Shown here piece by piece: positions 22,610-35,298 of a stretch of DNA of 64,000 bases. Under the pieces are notes generated by a model. It did not search any database. It saw only the letters and a list, made by a program, of their open reading frames with translations, and was not told the DNA's origin. The stretch is from Theristus sp. LFF4_11 (lineage: Eukaryota > Nematoda > Chromadorea > Monhysterida > Xyalidae): positions 1-64,000 of the forward strand of contig JASANC010002758.1 in assembly GCA_030248135.1 (NCBI GenBank), in the 5' to 3' direction. Every line of letters begins with the position of its first letter. The first letter of the stretch is position 1. The position numbers and the translations under genes were made by a program.

Positions 22610-25600
22610 ATGACCGAAAGTGGTCGATCGGATGCAATCGTGGACTCTGCCCAGCCATTGGTTGTCGACGACTTTTTCGACCAATCAGCGCCCTCGCATG
22701 CGCTGGTCGAGACTGTGCGCGCCGAAGCGACCTCTAGCGGATCACCGTCGAAACGGTTTGCATTCGGTTTTGGCTTGTATGATCACTGATTGGCTAGATC
22801 CAGATGTGAATCAGTCAGATATGTGCTGATTGGTAAGTCCACATGATTTATGTGCAATCAACGCGGCAACTTTTGAATCTGGTTTTGCCCGCCTTTGAAT
22901 CGTAAAAATTGCATCAAACCTTTAAAATTTGTGAATTTAATAAAGTTAGCTTTTGCTCGGCAAAAGCCTTTTTTCATGTTTTTAAGATCAACGAAATGTG
23001 TGGTTTTTTAACATTGCCATATCAGCATGCCAAACCGCCACATGAAAGCCGTCCATAAATCATGGCATGCACTACAAAGAACATTCAGTTTCCTCGTTTG
23101 CTTCTGTGTAAAACGCAGAAAATCGAAAACGCTTGTTCGTTCTCGGTTCAAGCCCATAGATCACGCAGAAAGTCAGAAAAGAAAAAGATCATATCGGTTT
23201 CGGCAAAAATAATACAGAAAAACGCATGGAAAAGAGTAAAATGAAGGAGTTTCAGACTAAAACTTCAAAGTATATACACACAGACAGCGAGAGAAAAAAG
23301 CGAAAGTTCTTCTGTCACCCCGAGGCTTAATCCCTCTCCACTTAAACTTTTTCTGTTTTACATTTTCTTGCACTTGAAACTAAAATTGAGAGTTGCTGAT
23401 GGATTGTTGCTTCGGCAGAAGGCATATAGCGAAACATTTTTTATTTTTATGTGCTTAATGTCTCCCCAACCCCGAAGGTAAAAGTCTTCAAAAAGAGTTC
23501 TTATAATATAAGGTGACGCATAGAAGTTTTTTGAAAGAAATAAAATGCGCTAAACTCCGAGACATTTGCTCACAAAATAAAATAATAACTTTTTCTCCAA
23601 GTGAACAGATCCAATATTTTTTTATATCTGCACCGTTTTTCTGTTCCTGTGTGATGGCGTTCAAGACCATTTCTTTATCTTTGCATCGTTCAGCAACTTG
23701 TTTGCCAACATCGTCGCACTGCAAAGTAGAGCATTTGAGGCAAATAGGCACCCAATATTGCACATGCTTGTAATGGCAGTGCGAACATGATGTTGCATGC
23801 TGATTCGTTTAGGAAGGTTCAAGTTGCAGGAAAATCAAGAATAACTTGGTGAGTTTTCAATAAGTTTCCGCAGTTTGTAAAACATATGGTCTCAGTTTCA
23901 AAACTGATGCTGATCAGCTACATTTTGATCGTGATGGTAGTGTATGTGATTGTTGCAGATTTTAACAAGGTTCGCTTTTTAACTTGAAAATGCTGCGACA
24001 AAAAAAACTTATTTCTTACTGGAATTTTGGACTTAGCGCATTGCAGCCGATTAACGCGTGTTTCAGACGGCGCACACAAGTGGAGGCTTGCGAAGTTTTG
24101 TGTCGCAATGGCAATATACGCGCAAACTGCCCACCGCTGTGGACTTCGCTCGCACGCACGTTTTCAAACTCACACCCCGCGTACATACACATACAAACAC
24201 TGCATAATAAAAGTCATCCAAACCTCAGAGTTGAGCGCAGTGGAATTTTTTTCTAGCCTAGACTTTGAAAACATTTTTTTTCAGCAGTGCGCGTTTTTGG
24301 CATCGTTAGATAATGCGTCTGGGGACGTGAGGTTTCTATTGCGGTGTTGTTTGTTTCTATGTTTTCTGCGCGAATATTCTTCAAAAGGTTTCTTCTTGAG
24401 AGTATTTCCATTTTTATGACACCGACTCGACAACGTACAGTATATAGTCTCTGTGATCTATGGCCATTTTTTGGGATTTTTTTGAAAATTCTGAAATTTA
24501 TTCAGAACAGCGCCTTGGTTGCAACTTGCTCATTGATAGCATTTGAATTTACAGTGTACTTCTGATTGGTTGTCACAGCGTCAAGAGCCAATCAGCGCGC
24601 GATAAACGCATGTCAAACATGACATGTGAGACAAAAATTCATAACCGTCTACTGAGTTGTTTGTAGAAATACATTTGTGGTGGTCTTTTGATCTACCCTA
24701 TGCGTTCAAAAACGAGTCCGAAAGCAATTTGAGCGCAAAATTTCAGAAAAGTGACATTTATTTTACAATTTTGACAGATGTCCAACATTTCTAGGCATAT
24801 TTCAAAAGTTGCAGAGTTTTGCAAATCAGTTTGGGACAGGCGGGCCTTCATGTCAGAGTTCAAACAGCTCTTGAAATTACCGTAAAATCTTGCATATAAG
24901 GTCTCCTTATATAAATTTGAAAATCAAAAATTTCTGAAAAAGTGGAATTTCGTGTGACAGCCTTATAAGTGTGAGGAGGTCTTATAAAGCAAACATTAGG
25001 AATTCCGGGCCTTATAAACGGGGGAGGATTTCGACCAAGTCAAAATTTTGAATTTTTTGGTTTCCCGCCGTGTGACACTCCGCCCACTTTTGGGTGGGGG
25101 TCTTATAAGTGGGAGGAACCTTATATGCAAGACTTTGCGGTAGTTCCTCCCAATTATATGACCCTCACCAAAAGTGGGCGGAGTGTCGGTGGGGGGAATC
25201 CTAAATGTTTAAAATTTTGATTTAGGGGCAAATCCCACCCCCGTTTATAAGGTCGGACCTCTTCATTTTTCGGGTCTTTTTGTTTTATATCATTTTTTGC
25301 TGCGGACACTGTTGGAGACGGTTTTAAAATGCGATGAAAGCCAAACAGGTTTGAAAAACTGATTTTTTAGCGCAGCAGAAAAAAGTGCAGAAACGTTGTG
25401 TTGAGTTTCAAAGCGACGTTGTTGGAGAGTCGACAAAAAACGCGAATTTTTACTGAAAAACGATACTCTTTGATCCGTTCCAAATCTTGGTTTTATAAGA
25501 CCTTCTCCAACTTATAATTGTCATACAAAATTTCACTTTTTTTCAAAAAAATTTGATTTTCATATTTTTTATGCAAGACTTTACGGTATTAATGGTCATG

Positions 25601-28600
25601 TCAATTTGTGTGAAGAATATTTTATTTCCATTCAAATTTCATCTTTTTTTTTGTTTTTTGAATTTCCTGCAAAAATTGATCTTTAAACAAAATTCTGCCA
25701 ATAACGTACATGTTTTAGTAGGTTGTGTTGAGGCACAGCAACGCATCACAACACACTCGACATTAATTACCCGTTTTCCTTATCTCTCGCTTGTTTTATT
25801 TGGTATTTGAAGTTTTTTCTTTAAAATTTACGAGGCGTCGAGCAATTTTTATCAAACCACAGGCTGTAAAACATGTCAAGGACTGATATGAGATAAATTG
25901 CTGAGATGGTGAGCAAACTAGATGGTAGGATTGAGAAAAAAATTTGAGTGGATGTGCAACAGTGTTCATTTCTCCATTCATCAAACCATCCAACTTTTTT
26001 GTTTCATTTTGCAGTCACTGTAAGAGTGTCGTTTCAGCAAACAATCCAAAAAAACATAAAAAAACAGAATTCAGCATGATAACTAACAGCGAAAACCGCC
26101 TGGACAAACAACTGACTTCAAACAACACCGCAAGTGAAAGTGGGGAAATTCAGAAAACCCATGAAGTGGTTACCACGGTTACCACGGCTGGTAATAACAA
26201 GAAGCGGCACCTCAATCGGTCGGTCGAAACTTTAAAAAAACATTATCAAAATGGAAAAGTTGGGGATGAAAAAAGATCAAAAGGCATTCCCTGATTCATT
26301 TGCTTGACTGCGGCTCAAAATGATGTGATTCGTCAAATTTCTTCTTTTGTATGGTTGAAGAACGAAAAGTTGAAAAAAAACCGTTTTCTGCACGGCCAAA
26401 CTGCTCATGATGAACCCAAATTCAACCGCCACTCTACTAGAAACGCCAGTTTTCATAGGTCGTTGCTAAATTCAAATAATGTTCGTTTCTTTCACAAACT
26501 CTATCAGTTACGCCCAAATCATATTCAATTATGATTTTCATTTTTTCCAGCGTTTCATTCGGCAGTCAACCCGACGGCTCCATCGCTCACGAGACGTACG
26601 TCTACGAAAACTGTGACCAATCGACCTCGGCACACCCTGTACCTGAGTATCTTCGTAAACGTGTCAAAGTTCGGTGAGTCTTTTAACATGCGGGAAACGA
26701 GAATTTTTTAAATATTTTTTAAATTATAATTTTGATTTGTGTTGCATATTAATTGACCGTGGCGTTGTCCTTTATTCTCACTCATCTGATCGCCTCATCA
26801 CAAATGAATAACGTAACAGTCCAAAAAATTTTTTAATTTAAAGTGTTTGAAGGTACAGTAGAACTCTAAATTATAGGCAATCAGCTGATTTGGTTTGGTG
26901 ATCACATTCGGAGTATAGACACTGCTATGGGGGCGGAGTCTCTCCTGCAAAGAAAGCATGCGTCACGTGACCACCGACCAATCAGCTGAATGCCTACAAT
27001 TTAGGGTTAGACTGTACACAACTCTTGTGATCCTTTGGTTGATTTCCCCGAGGGCACCGCGCTGCCATGCATGTGCCTCAACCTGTCATACATAAATGTA
27101 CCATGTTAAAGTTTGCCACCCACTTATTTTCAACATTTCGGTCGCATATATGTTCGCTTGTCACAATTACTAAACCTGAACGATAATAGAAAACCTGGAA
27201 CAGCGCCACATCAAAAAGGCCAAATTCATTCTTTCTATCAATCAAACTATTCACAAACAAACAAACCGGCATATACAGTGTATCACGAAAGAACGCGTCT
27301 CTCGTCTCGTTTCCTTTGCAACCCAGACGGCGCTATTTGCATTGCGTTTGAAAATCAGCTGACTTTTGTGTAAACAAAGTGATTTTTGAAAATTACGCAA
27401 AAAAACAGCTGCCGACTGTAAAACTGGCGCCTGTTGTTTCACATCCACAAAGTTGCGTGCATAAAAGCATTGCGATTGGCTGGGATTTTAAAATTTTTAA
27501 AAATTACAAACATTTAACAACAGGATCAATCAAATCCAAGTGCGTTCACCTCAAAAGCAGCCAATCAAATAGGTTGTGGCATATAGTGAGTTGCTGTTGC
27601 ATCAGATGGAAAACTACTTTAACCGGGTGAATGTGTTATGCTAAAAAATCGAATTTTCTAGAGGTTTTTTTTTATTTTTCGCTTCGTTTTTTCAAGTTTT
27701 AAAACGTAGCTAGCAAGACAGCATAATTATTTTTGTCCGCATACCGCATTTCGATTTAGTGCGCCTGTTTTCATTTTCGTTTTTTATCGTTTCCATCGAT
27801 CTTGGCGAGTTTTTCACCGCCGCATATTTCCTGATCTGACGCTGCATTGCGTGTTACCGCACTAGTTTTTTTGATTAGGTTTCCAATTTTGCAGCGCTTT
27901 TTGCACCAAAAACCAGTTTTTGCAGTTTATGAGTTTCTGTTTCAGATTTTAGATATCATGCAGTTTTAGTGCACTAAAACTAAGCATGTGTGTCTTGCGG
28001 ATTTTTGGAAATTTTTATTGCTTAGAGTATGGACATGTTTTTTTGAATTTTTGAATTGAATTGAAATGAAAACAAAAGCTCTGGTTTCAGAAAGCGTACT
28101 CTAGGATTGCAGTTCATTTTGTATGCATCTTTCACTTAGTATCGCGTCATAAAACTTTTTTCTCGCTCGTTTTTTTGTGTCCATCCGTGATGTTTTGCAT
28201 ATGCATCTTACCCTTTCATTCTTTTGTTTTTTGTTTATCCGCTGGCGTTGTTTTTTGCATCCCGTCCAAGTGTAGCTCAAAGAATACTTTAGTTTAAAAA
28301 AAAACATTTTCAGAATTTGTCGATTTTTTTCTCTAACTAAACAAAACCGTTCTCTCATTTTTTTGAGTTGTCGTTCTCTTTTCATAAATAATTTTGAAGT
28401 CAAGACGAAAACTAAAAGAATCGCAACAAAACATTCGCTTCAGTTTCACTCAACATCACTAGAGTAAAAAGTGAACCTTACAAACGTGGGTGGGACTTCA
28501 AAATAAACCAGAGGATCATCTGAAAACATATGAGCTGACAGGAAATGCTTTGCGTGGCACACTCACTAAGCCGGGTACAAATGAACAAAAAATAGATTAG

Positions 28601-31600
28601 CCAGCCGACAACGAAAACAACATCATATGAGCACGAACTGAATAATAATGCAACTTATCTTGATCAATGGTGGCTCATTCTAGTGAATGTTACTTTATCC
28701 CATCCCGAAATTGAGATCACTGAAATTCAAAAATATGAATGTTGCGTGTTGATCGGCTGCATGACTTTGTCAGTCCAATCAGCAAGTAGTGGTGCGTTTA
28801 ATTTACCTTCATAGAATCACCTTAGGAGCTAGCAATGTTTTGATCAGAAATTTTCTGTCTACTTCTCCCAGCTGAACTACTCAGTCATCATTATGAGTAA
28901 AGTGCTCGTCTCCATTCTTTTCAGTTTTTTTCCATACTGGCACCCATCTGGCTATCCAGGCATTATTGTCAACATCACATCATCTGACAAATGAAAAAAA
29001 AACACAGAACCTCAGCCAATAACTGTGCACTTGAAATAATGGTTCTTTCTCTTTTCCACTTTTGTTCCATCATAATTTTTTTCCCGTCTTTATTTCGACT
29101 GAGTTTGGCCAAGGAACGGAACTGAGATTGTGCACAGCAACTGTAAACCATATTATGCATTTTCAGAAACATCTGCGCGCAACGAATTTCTGGAATAATC
29201 AGATTTACGTAGAACGGTTGTTTGCTTGCTCTTGCAATTTATTATTGTTTTTTATGATCTTTTTTCAGTTACCATTATACACAGTTGTAAACGGGCATAT
29301 CGTTGTTTTGGTAGGAAGCTTTCCTTGAATTTCCATAGGCTGGCCAATTTTTAACAACTTTTTTTCTAAATTCTCTTTACATACTCATATGTAGTTCTTT
29401 CAGTTTTTTCAAACCAAAAAAATTGCATTTTGCATTTCATTCGCAATGAGAAAACCAGTTGAACAACGTCAGAATATCAGGATCCGGGGTGACTGGGTAC
29501 TGGGATAAGCTCATGACGCGCTTGCGGTTTGTGACAAAAAACGTTCACAAGGCTGTTGTCGAGTGTACAGAAAAACTTTTTCTGGGAAGTGGCGGTGTGG
29601 TGTCAAAAAAACACTAAGAAATAACATTGACTGCACTTTCGAGGCTGAAACTTTAGCATTCCGGCGCGGTGAAGCGCGAGAAATAAACGGACAAATCGTG
29701 CGTTTATTCGCGAATGTTTATGAAGACGTGCTCTGCAGTTTTTTCGTGCGCTCTCCACTCTCCACCCGACCCGCTGCGTGCGCCGTTTCAAAACTTTTGT
29801 CACGCTGCTGAATTGCTTTTTTTCTGTTCTTGCCTTTTCCTTATGACTCGTTCTCCTCCACGGCGTTTATGGCTTCTCTTCTTGTTTATTATTGCGACAG
29901 TTCTAGTTTCGTTGCATTGGAACAACACGTGATCTTGATTTTTTCTTGTTTTTTAGATCAGTTCTCCGAACCTGAACTATAGACGTGAAGTCACACGTAT
30001 TGACCAGCTGTGATTTTTTTGGAGTCAAGAATTTCAACAAAAGACATTGATTGAATATTGATTCGTCGAAATAATAACAATTCTGAGAAAATCACGCAAG
30101 GTCTTGATTTTGATCTCAAGGACAAACTTTGCAGTGCGGAAGTACAAAAAAACTGGTGAAAACCGTCTCACCGTACGCTGCAAGCAACCGAACATGAGCG
30201 CGTAAGCCGTATAGTTGTTGAAATTTCCGCATTTTCAATGTTATATTACCAGTTTTATGATTCAGGAAAATAATAATATGAAACCACAAAAGTACAATCG
30301 GTTGCTACTATTGATACGCGTATACGAATGTGTCATAAACAAGTAATTCAAACATCATGTGGTGCAACAAAATTATTTTCCATGGTTACACAACATGATA
30401 TTTCACGTTGTTTTGCTGGTTGGATATTATTTCACGGTCATCGAAAAGTGGCAAAAGTTTCACGTTTCACCAAAGGGACAATCTCACTAAGTTCCATCAA
30501 AAATTTTGTGCTTTTCACGTTTGCTAATTGGAACCGATAATCAAACTCCAAACAATCTTGCTTCTTGAATTGCAAAAAAGTAATTGGTTAAGCGTTTGAT
30601 ACTCAACAACAGTATGGGCATTTACAAATAAATTTTGATGGTTATCGCAACTATGTATCAATACAACCATTGCACCACACAAACGTCTGCATGCAACACA
30701 CAGCGCACTTTCATTTCGTCAAAGCAAACCACTCAACCAATCCACCGTGAACTGTTCCAAATGGTGTCGACTGACATCACCACAAACGGCATGCACGCTT
30801 GTGCAGTGTTCAGCCATAATCTTTATTTCATGTTTACTGTGTTTAGACAATCATCATGAGCATTAAATATATCGAACTGTGTCTGTACACTTATGTTCTA
30901 CTACGTCCAATTATCTCCACTTGGTTTGTGCTTTCTGCCTAAAAAACACTGAAACTGGTGCACAGTAAAATCATCACATGACACAAACCAGTGACACGGT
31001 GACTTTAAAACACGATTTGATAACAACCGAAGTTGACAAGCTGTTTCAACCTTGGGCCGCGTAACTTGACCAACGTGTTTGTATAAAACTTGCCTTTTTT
31101 GAGTGCCTTGCATTAAAAACCATTGTTTTGCTTGATGGTATGGCTGTTAATTGTTGCAGTAACCAGAGGCGATGTTGCCATTTTACACTCCTCAATTATT
31201 TTACCATGATTTGTTTTAAATTGAATTTTTTATTCCCAATTTTTGTTCTTTGTTTCATGAATTAGCTTTTGAAATACAATGCAGTTTTTCACATTCCAAG
31301 CTAACTTTTTTTCCATCTTGCATATGAACAATTTACCGCTGTTCACTAATCATGAGCATCAACTGATAGCCCAAAGAACAAAAAAACCCAGCTGAAACGC
31401 GTCAAAGGAGTTCAGCCCTAGTTTCAGAAAGCGATGAAAGCGCACGAACTTACATATTATATTCAATTGTGTCATGTGCATGTGCAAACCGTGCCTGTGC
31501 GGATGGTATACAAAGGAGACATTCCATTGGTTAGCCCGTTCAGTGTCCAGAGACCACAAGAGAAACAACACGAGACAACAAGCCTCCTCTCCATACATGG

Positions 31601-34600
31601 AATATGCGTGTTTGCATATGCACAAAGTCACATCCGGTCCATTCAATGGTTTACATGTTGTTTCAAACATCCATAACCAACACGGGGGATGTCCAAACGC
31701 CAATAGAATAAAATCATGCACTAGACCAGGAACACGAACTCAGCCCAGCATGCTGAGCAGCCAGTCGTTTTATCCGAAGCTACTGTCTCGTGTCTCACAG
31801 TGTTTTTCTCCACACAATTCTTCCACACTTGCACGTTTGAGAGAAACAACAAGATGCATATACATGTGGACACGGGGGCGCAGCTTTTGCGTGTGTGGCA
31901 TCGAATTTCGGGGTTCTTCCAGGTCTTTGCTTATTGGTTTTCCTATATGGTTCCATTTATCGATCGCGGGAGCCACGTTTTTGGCGTGCTTTACTCATAT
32001 ACATTCTGCCTTTTCTAATGTTTATACTGGAAGGGCAATGATGGTGTGCAGCGACACACACAACAACAACCACAACAACGCGCACGTATACATGTGTCGC
32101 TTCAGTTTTAGCCGTTTTCATTTGCAAATGCATACATCTGTCAATGTGTGTGTGTGTGTGTGTGTACGGCGGCATACACCAGCAGCAGCAGTAGCAGGCA
32201 GCCGCAGCGTACAACCGAAGCTCAAACGTGCACCCATCGCCGCTGCGCACACAACAACATGAACGCTCTGCTTCTGTTTCCATACTGCCGGGGAGTCTCC
32301 CGCGCGGCTTCGAGTGCACAAGCTAGCAGCCTGTAGCCGCCAGCTTTCACAACACACACAACACACTAGTATGCTGCCTTCTGTTTCCGCTGTTGTGTGC
32401 GTGTGTGTGTGTTTGTGTTGCGGAGAAATTTGTTGTACACGCAGAGAACAGAATGAACGGCAATATATCTATCTGCGAGCAAGGAAGCCAGAAAGACTAG
32501 ACTACCGTTATGACATGTGAGAGCTCGGCCAAGAGACACACGACAACAGAACAACAATGAGCCAGCTTTGCTTTCTCTTTTTGGTTTCTTTTAGCTATGG
32601 TAATGGCCTATTTTTTAAACGTATCCCACTAAAATGACGCAGGCAAAAAAGGGATACAACCAAAAGGGGTAAATTCCGGTTTCTTTTAGCTATGGTAAAT
32701 GAGCGGGCGTGATGCGCAACTGAGTTTAGCAGATGATCTGGTGTTTTAATTGAGAACAACTGAAACGGCCAATTCTAAATGCCGATATAAAAGAACAGCA
32801 AGTATTTGATGGTGAGACTGCTGAGAACTAACATCGAATTACGTCACATTCTAATCGTAACACGCAAAAAAACTACTATGCTCTCTGTTCTTCTCGTTTT
32901 ACTCTATTCAGTGGTCAAACAAATGTCCTTTTCAACAATATAACCAACCAATCAGATACAAACAGCACGTTTCATCAGCCTCTTCTGGTTTGCTAAAATA
33001 TAGTGTACACAGCTTTCGGATGTGTGTTTATGTGTGAATGTGTTCAATGCATAATAACACAACATATATCCACATAGTCACATATTAACCCCAGAACCAC
33101 ATTGCAATACATTGTGTGTGTCTGTGTGTATGTCTCTGTGTGTAACATCCCAACAACACACACACACACAAACGCGCTCCCTTCTATGCGCATTTCCAGT
33201 CTTTTTCAAAGCAGACAACACACACACACACTGCATATTTTCCATCTGCTGACATTTTATAAACGAACACACTGCACCACCAAAAGATAGGCGTTATGCT
33301 GTTTTTTATTTTGACTGGACATACATTTGCTTTCCTCCACAACGTCCGATCCGAAAATGGCGACCTTACATTTTGCATACAGTTCCGTTTTTTCTTTTTA
33401 GTTCTTTGCCAGCTCCATTTTTGCAGTTTTAGTTTAGATTTTTACATTAGAACACATGAACGTTATTAAGTTCGATTTATCTTTTTCTGCGCCTATCAGC
33501 TGAGCGGGTTTTAACGTAACGGCATCTGAAAACAAATATTTCAATATCTAAGTCTATGCATAAAGTGAACATTGTTTGCTTTTTTCAGTGTTATATGCAG
33601 TTGTTTGCGTTTTTCTCATTGCCTATTCTGCATTTTTGCGATAAAGATCCGAAAGCCATGACTCAGATGTGCCAAATTGAATTTAGTTGGTATGTCGTTA
33701 CTTTTGAATAAAAAACACGACGTTGAACAAAACGCACACTCTCCTGAAATGGATAATTGCGCTGTTTGTCTTTCCTGAGGTTCTCCGCAAGAGCGCGTTA
33801 ACTGCATTTTTTTCAAAAGAAGAATGTACATGTCATTTTCAATTGAATGATGTTAACAGTGCCAGCCAGCTCCTTTTGTTTTTGTCATTCACGTCATCTG
33901 CTCGCTGTCTTTCTTTTACGGCGTTCACATAAACAATCCATTTTGTCGAAGCCGTCAAAGTAGTTCCCTGAAATTGTCTGGTGATAGCGAGCATTAGTTG
34001 GTTCCAGCCAAAATTGGAGCATTTTCAACCGCCATCATGAAACGCCGTTTCCTGCTCTATTTTGTTATAGCCAAACAATCTACAGATGAGCTTGCATATT
34101 TCAAAGACACTCTGTTCCATCATGGAGCGTCGTTTTTTGACTGAATTGAGTCTTGCTGTTTGTTTTAGATGCGCAAGCGAACTCTCGATCAAACTTTCTT
34201 TTTGATGTCAAACCATTTCACAGTGGAGACGTGACACTTTGTCAGCCTGTATTTCGTGATGTGAATGTATTTTCGCGAGATGTGTCATGTATAAATTCAA
34301 CTTTTTTTGGACTCGTGCCACGTTTTAGTGTTCTGTTTTATTTATTCTAATATACAAAGTTATACACGATCGCAAATCCACTCTTCCAGTAGCACCGATT
34401 CGCCGAGTCGTCTGACCGTTGTCGCCGGGCAGTCGAGCACGCCAGTGCCTATAGCGCCGCCCAGTTCCGTCGATCGAGTCGCGTCCTCGGGGGGAAGCAG
34501 CAGCAGCGGCCAGCATCACGACCACCAGCAGGCATCCGCGACGTCCTCGGCGTTGAACGCTAGTCGACCGAGTTCCGGGCTCGCCTACAGCTCATCGCCG

Positions 34601-35298
34601 CTACCCGCCCTGCAGCAACGGTTCGTACGGAGGCTGCTGTTTTTTGTCTTTTCTGATTGACAGTTGTTGTCAGGTGCATTTAGTTCACAAATGGTGGATT
34701 TTTGGTATTTATACCGGGTTTATTTACTCACGTGGTATTAGGTGATTATTTTTAGCTGGTACAGATTTTGCACTACTTGAGTAAAAAGACACAGTCTAGT
34801 GTTTCACACGTAACAAGATTTTGACATTTAGTCCATTGCAGTGCCGACATGGACAACGCCGACAATCCATTTCGACCGGACGAAATACTGTACCACGAAG
34901 TGGATCCGATCGTTGAACAGTACAAAACGCGTCCATTCAGCGGCGACGACGGCCAGCGCCACGGATCGCCGACGAAACAACAGCAGCAGCACCCAACCGA
35001 CGCGCCGGACGTCGCCGTGCTCACACATCAGCAGCTCGCCGAAGGCCCGCCGCCGACTCAGAAGCAACAACGATCCAGTTCGGACAAGAAAACCAAGAAA
35101 TCACAGTCGCCACCGACGGACGGACCAACGAGACCGAGCCAAGTAGACCTGCAAGTGCAAGTGGACGCTCAGAACGGCACCAACACGCACGTCGTCGGCG
35201 TGCAGAGGACTACGCTGGCGTCGCCGAAGGCCGGCACCGTTGAGCTGGTGCATCTCGAAGAGAAGAAGCGCAAATGCGGCTGCTGCAGTATTCAATAG
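22610..35298 (+). CDS. Unrecognised disordered protein with C-terminal CaaX prenylation motif (318 aa)
   Basis: Four exons: 22610-22755, 26551-26673, 34390-34620 and 34842-35298; 957 bp, phases closed. Start ATGACCGAAAGTGG at 22610; stop TAG at 35296. All three junctions are phase 2 and fall in an arginine codon (CG|N). Exon 2 reads FGSQPDGSIAHETYVYEN ... PEYLRKRVKVR. Exon 3 is Ser/Ala/Gly-rich. Exon 4 starts DNADNPFRPDEILYHEVDP, then Gln/Lys/Pro-rich sequence, and ends EEKKRKCGCCSIQ. CSIQ fits a farnesylation-type CaaX box; the two upstream cysteines and the basic patch would suit palmitoylation and membrane binding. The architecture is reminiscent of paralemmins (basic-Cys-CaaX end) but I cannot show homology. 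The introns of 3.8 and 7.7 kb are by far the largest here and full of repeats. Confidence 0.75.
24880..25586. mobile_element. Composite inverted-repeat element with CCGTAAAATC ends
   Basis: The left end CCGTAAAATCTTGCATATAA is mirrored at 25567-25586 (TTATGCAAGACTTTACGG) and also internally at 25121-25140. Flanking TA occurs at 24878-24879, 25141-25142 and 25587-25588. One 261-bp copy therefore lies at 24880-25140, followed by a partly inverted relative to 25586. The two share an inverted GACACTCCGCCCACTTTTGG block. It lies in intron 1 of the CaaX gene. Confidence 0.8.
26075..26218 (+). other. Possible in-frame cassette exon of the CaaX-protein gene
   Basis: Preceded by AATTCAG and followed by GTCGGT. 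It is 144 bp (48 codons), open, with the same phase 2/phase 2 boundaries as the neighbouring exons (CG|N), so it can be included or skipped without a shift. It reads NRLDKQLTSNN, VVTTVTTAGNNKKRHLN. The acceptor pyrimidine tract is weak. I infer it from frame and phase only. Confidence 0.3.
26856..27014. repeat. Palindromic element family P, copy 3
   Basis: 159 bp, starts CAGTAGAACTCTAAATTATA and ends ACAATTTAGGGTTAGACTG, flanked by TA on both sides (26854-26855; 27015-27016). It carries AATCAGCTGATTTGG, GGGGGCGGAGTCTC, CACGTGACC and ACCAATCAGCTGA. It is the clearest case for a transposed element with a TA duplication in this family. Confidence 0.88.
32144..32165. repeat. TG microsatellite
   Basis: About 11 TG units in a region rich in ACAC/TGTG. 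Intronic, no other signal. Confidence 0.9.

Larger units (their letters stand above)
26674..34389. other. Giant intron 2 of the CaaX-protein gene
   Basis: 7.7 kb with no other supported exon. It holds a family P element (26856-27014), CCAATCAG motifs (e.g. 28770s, 32948), and TG/CA microsatellites (32144-32165; 33100-33240). I see no gene on the opposite strand. Confidence 0.6.

Noticed and set aside
31474..32262. 262-codon plus-strand frame in the giant intron
   Set aside because: Composition is low-complexity (TG/CA, Cys/Val runs), with no homology and no fitting splice phases.
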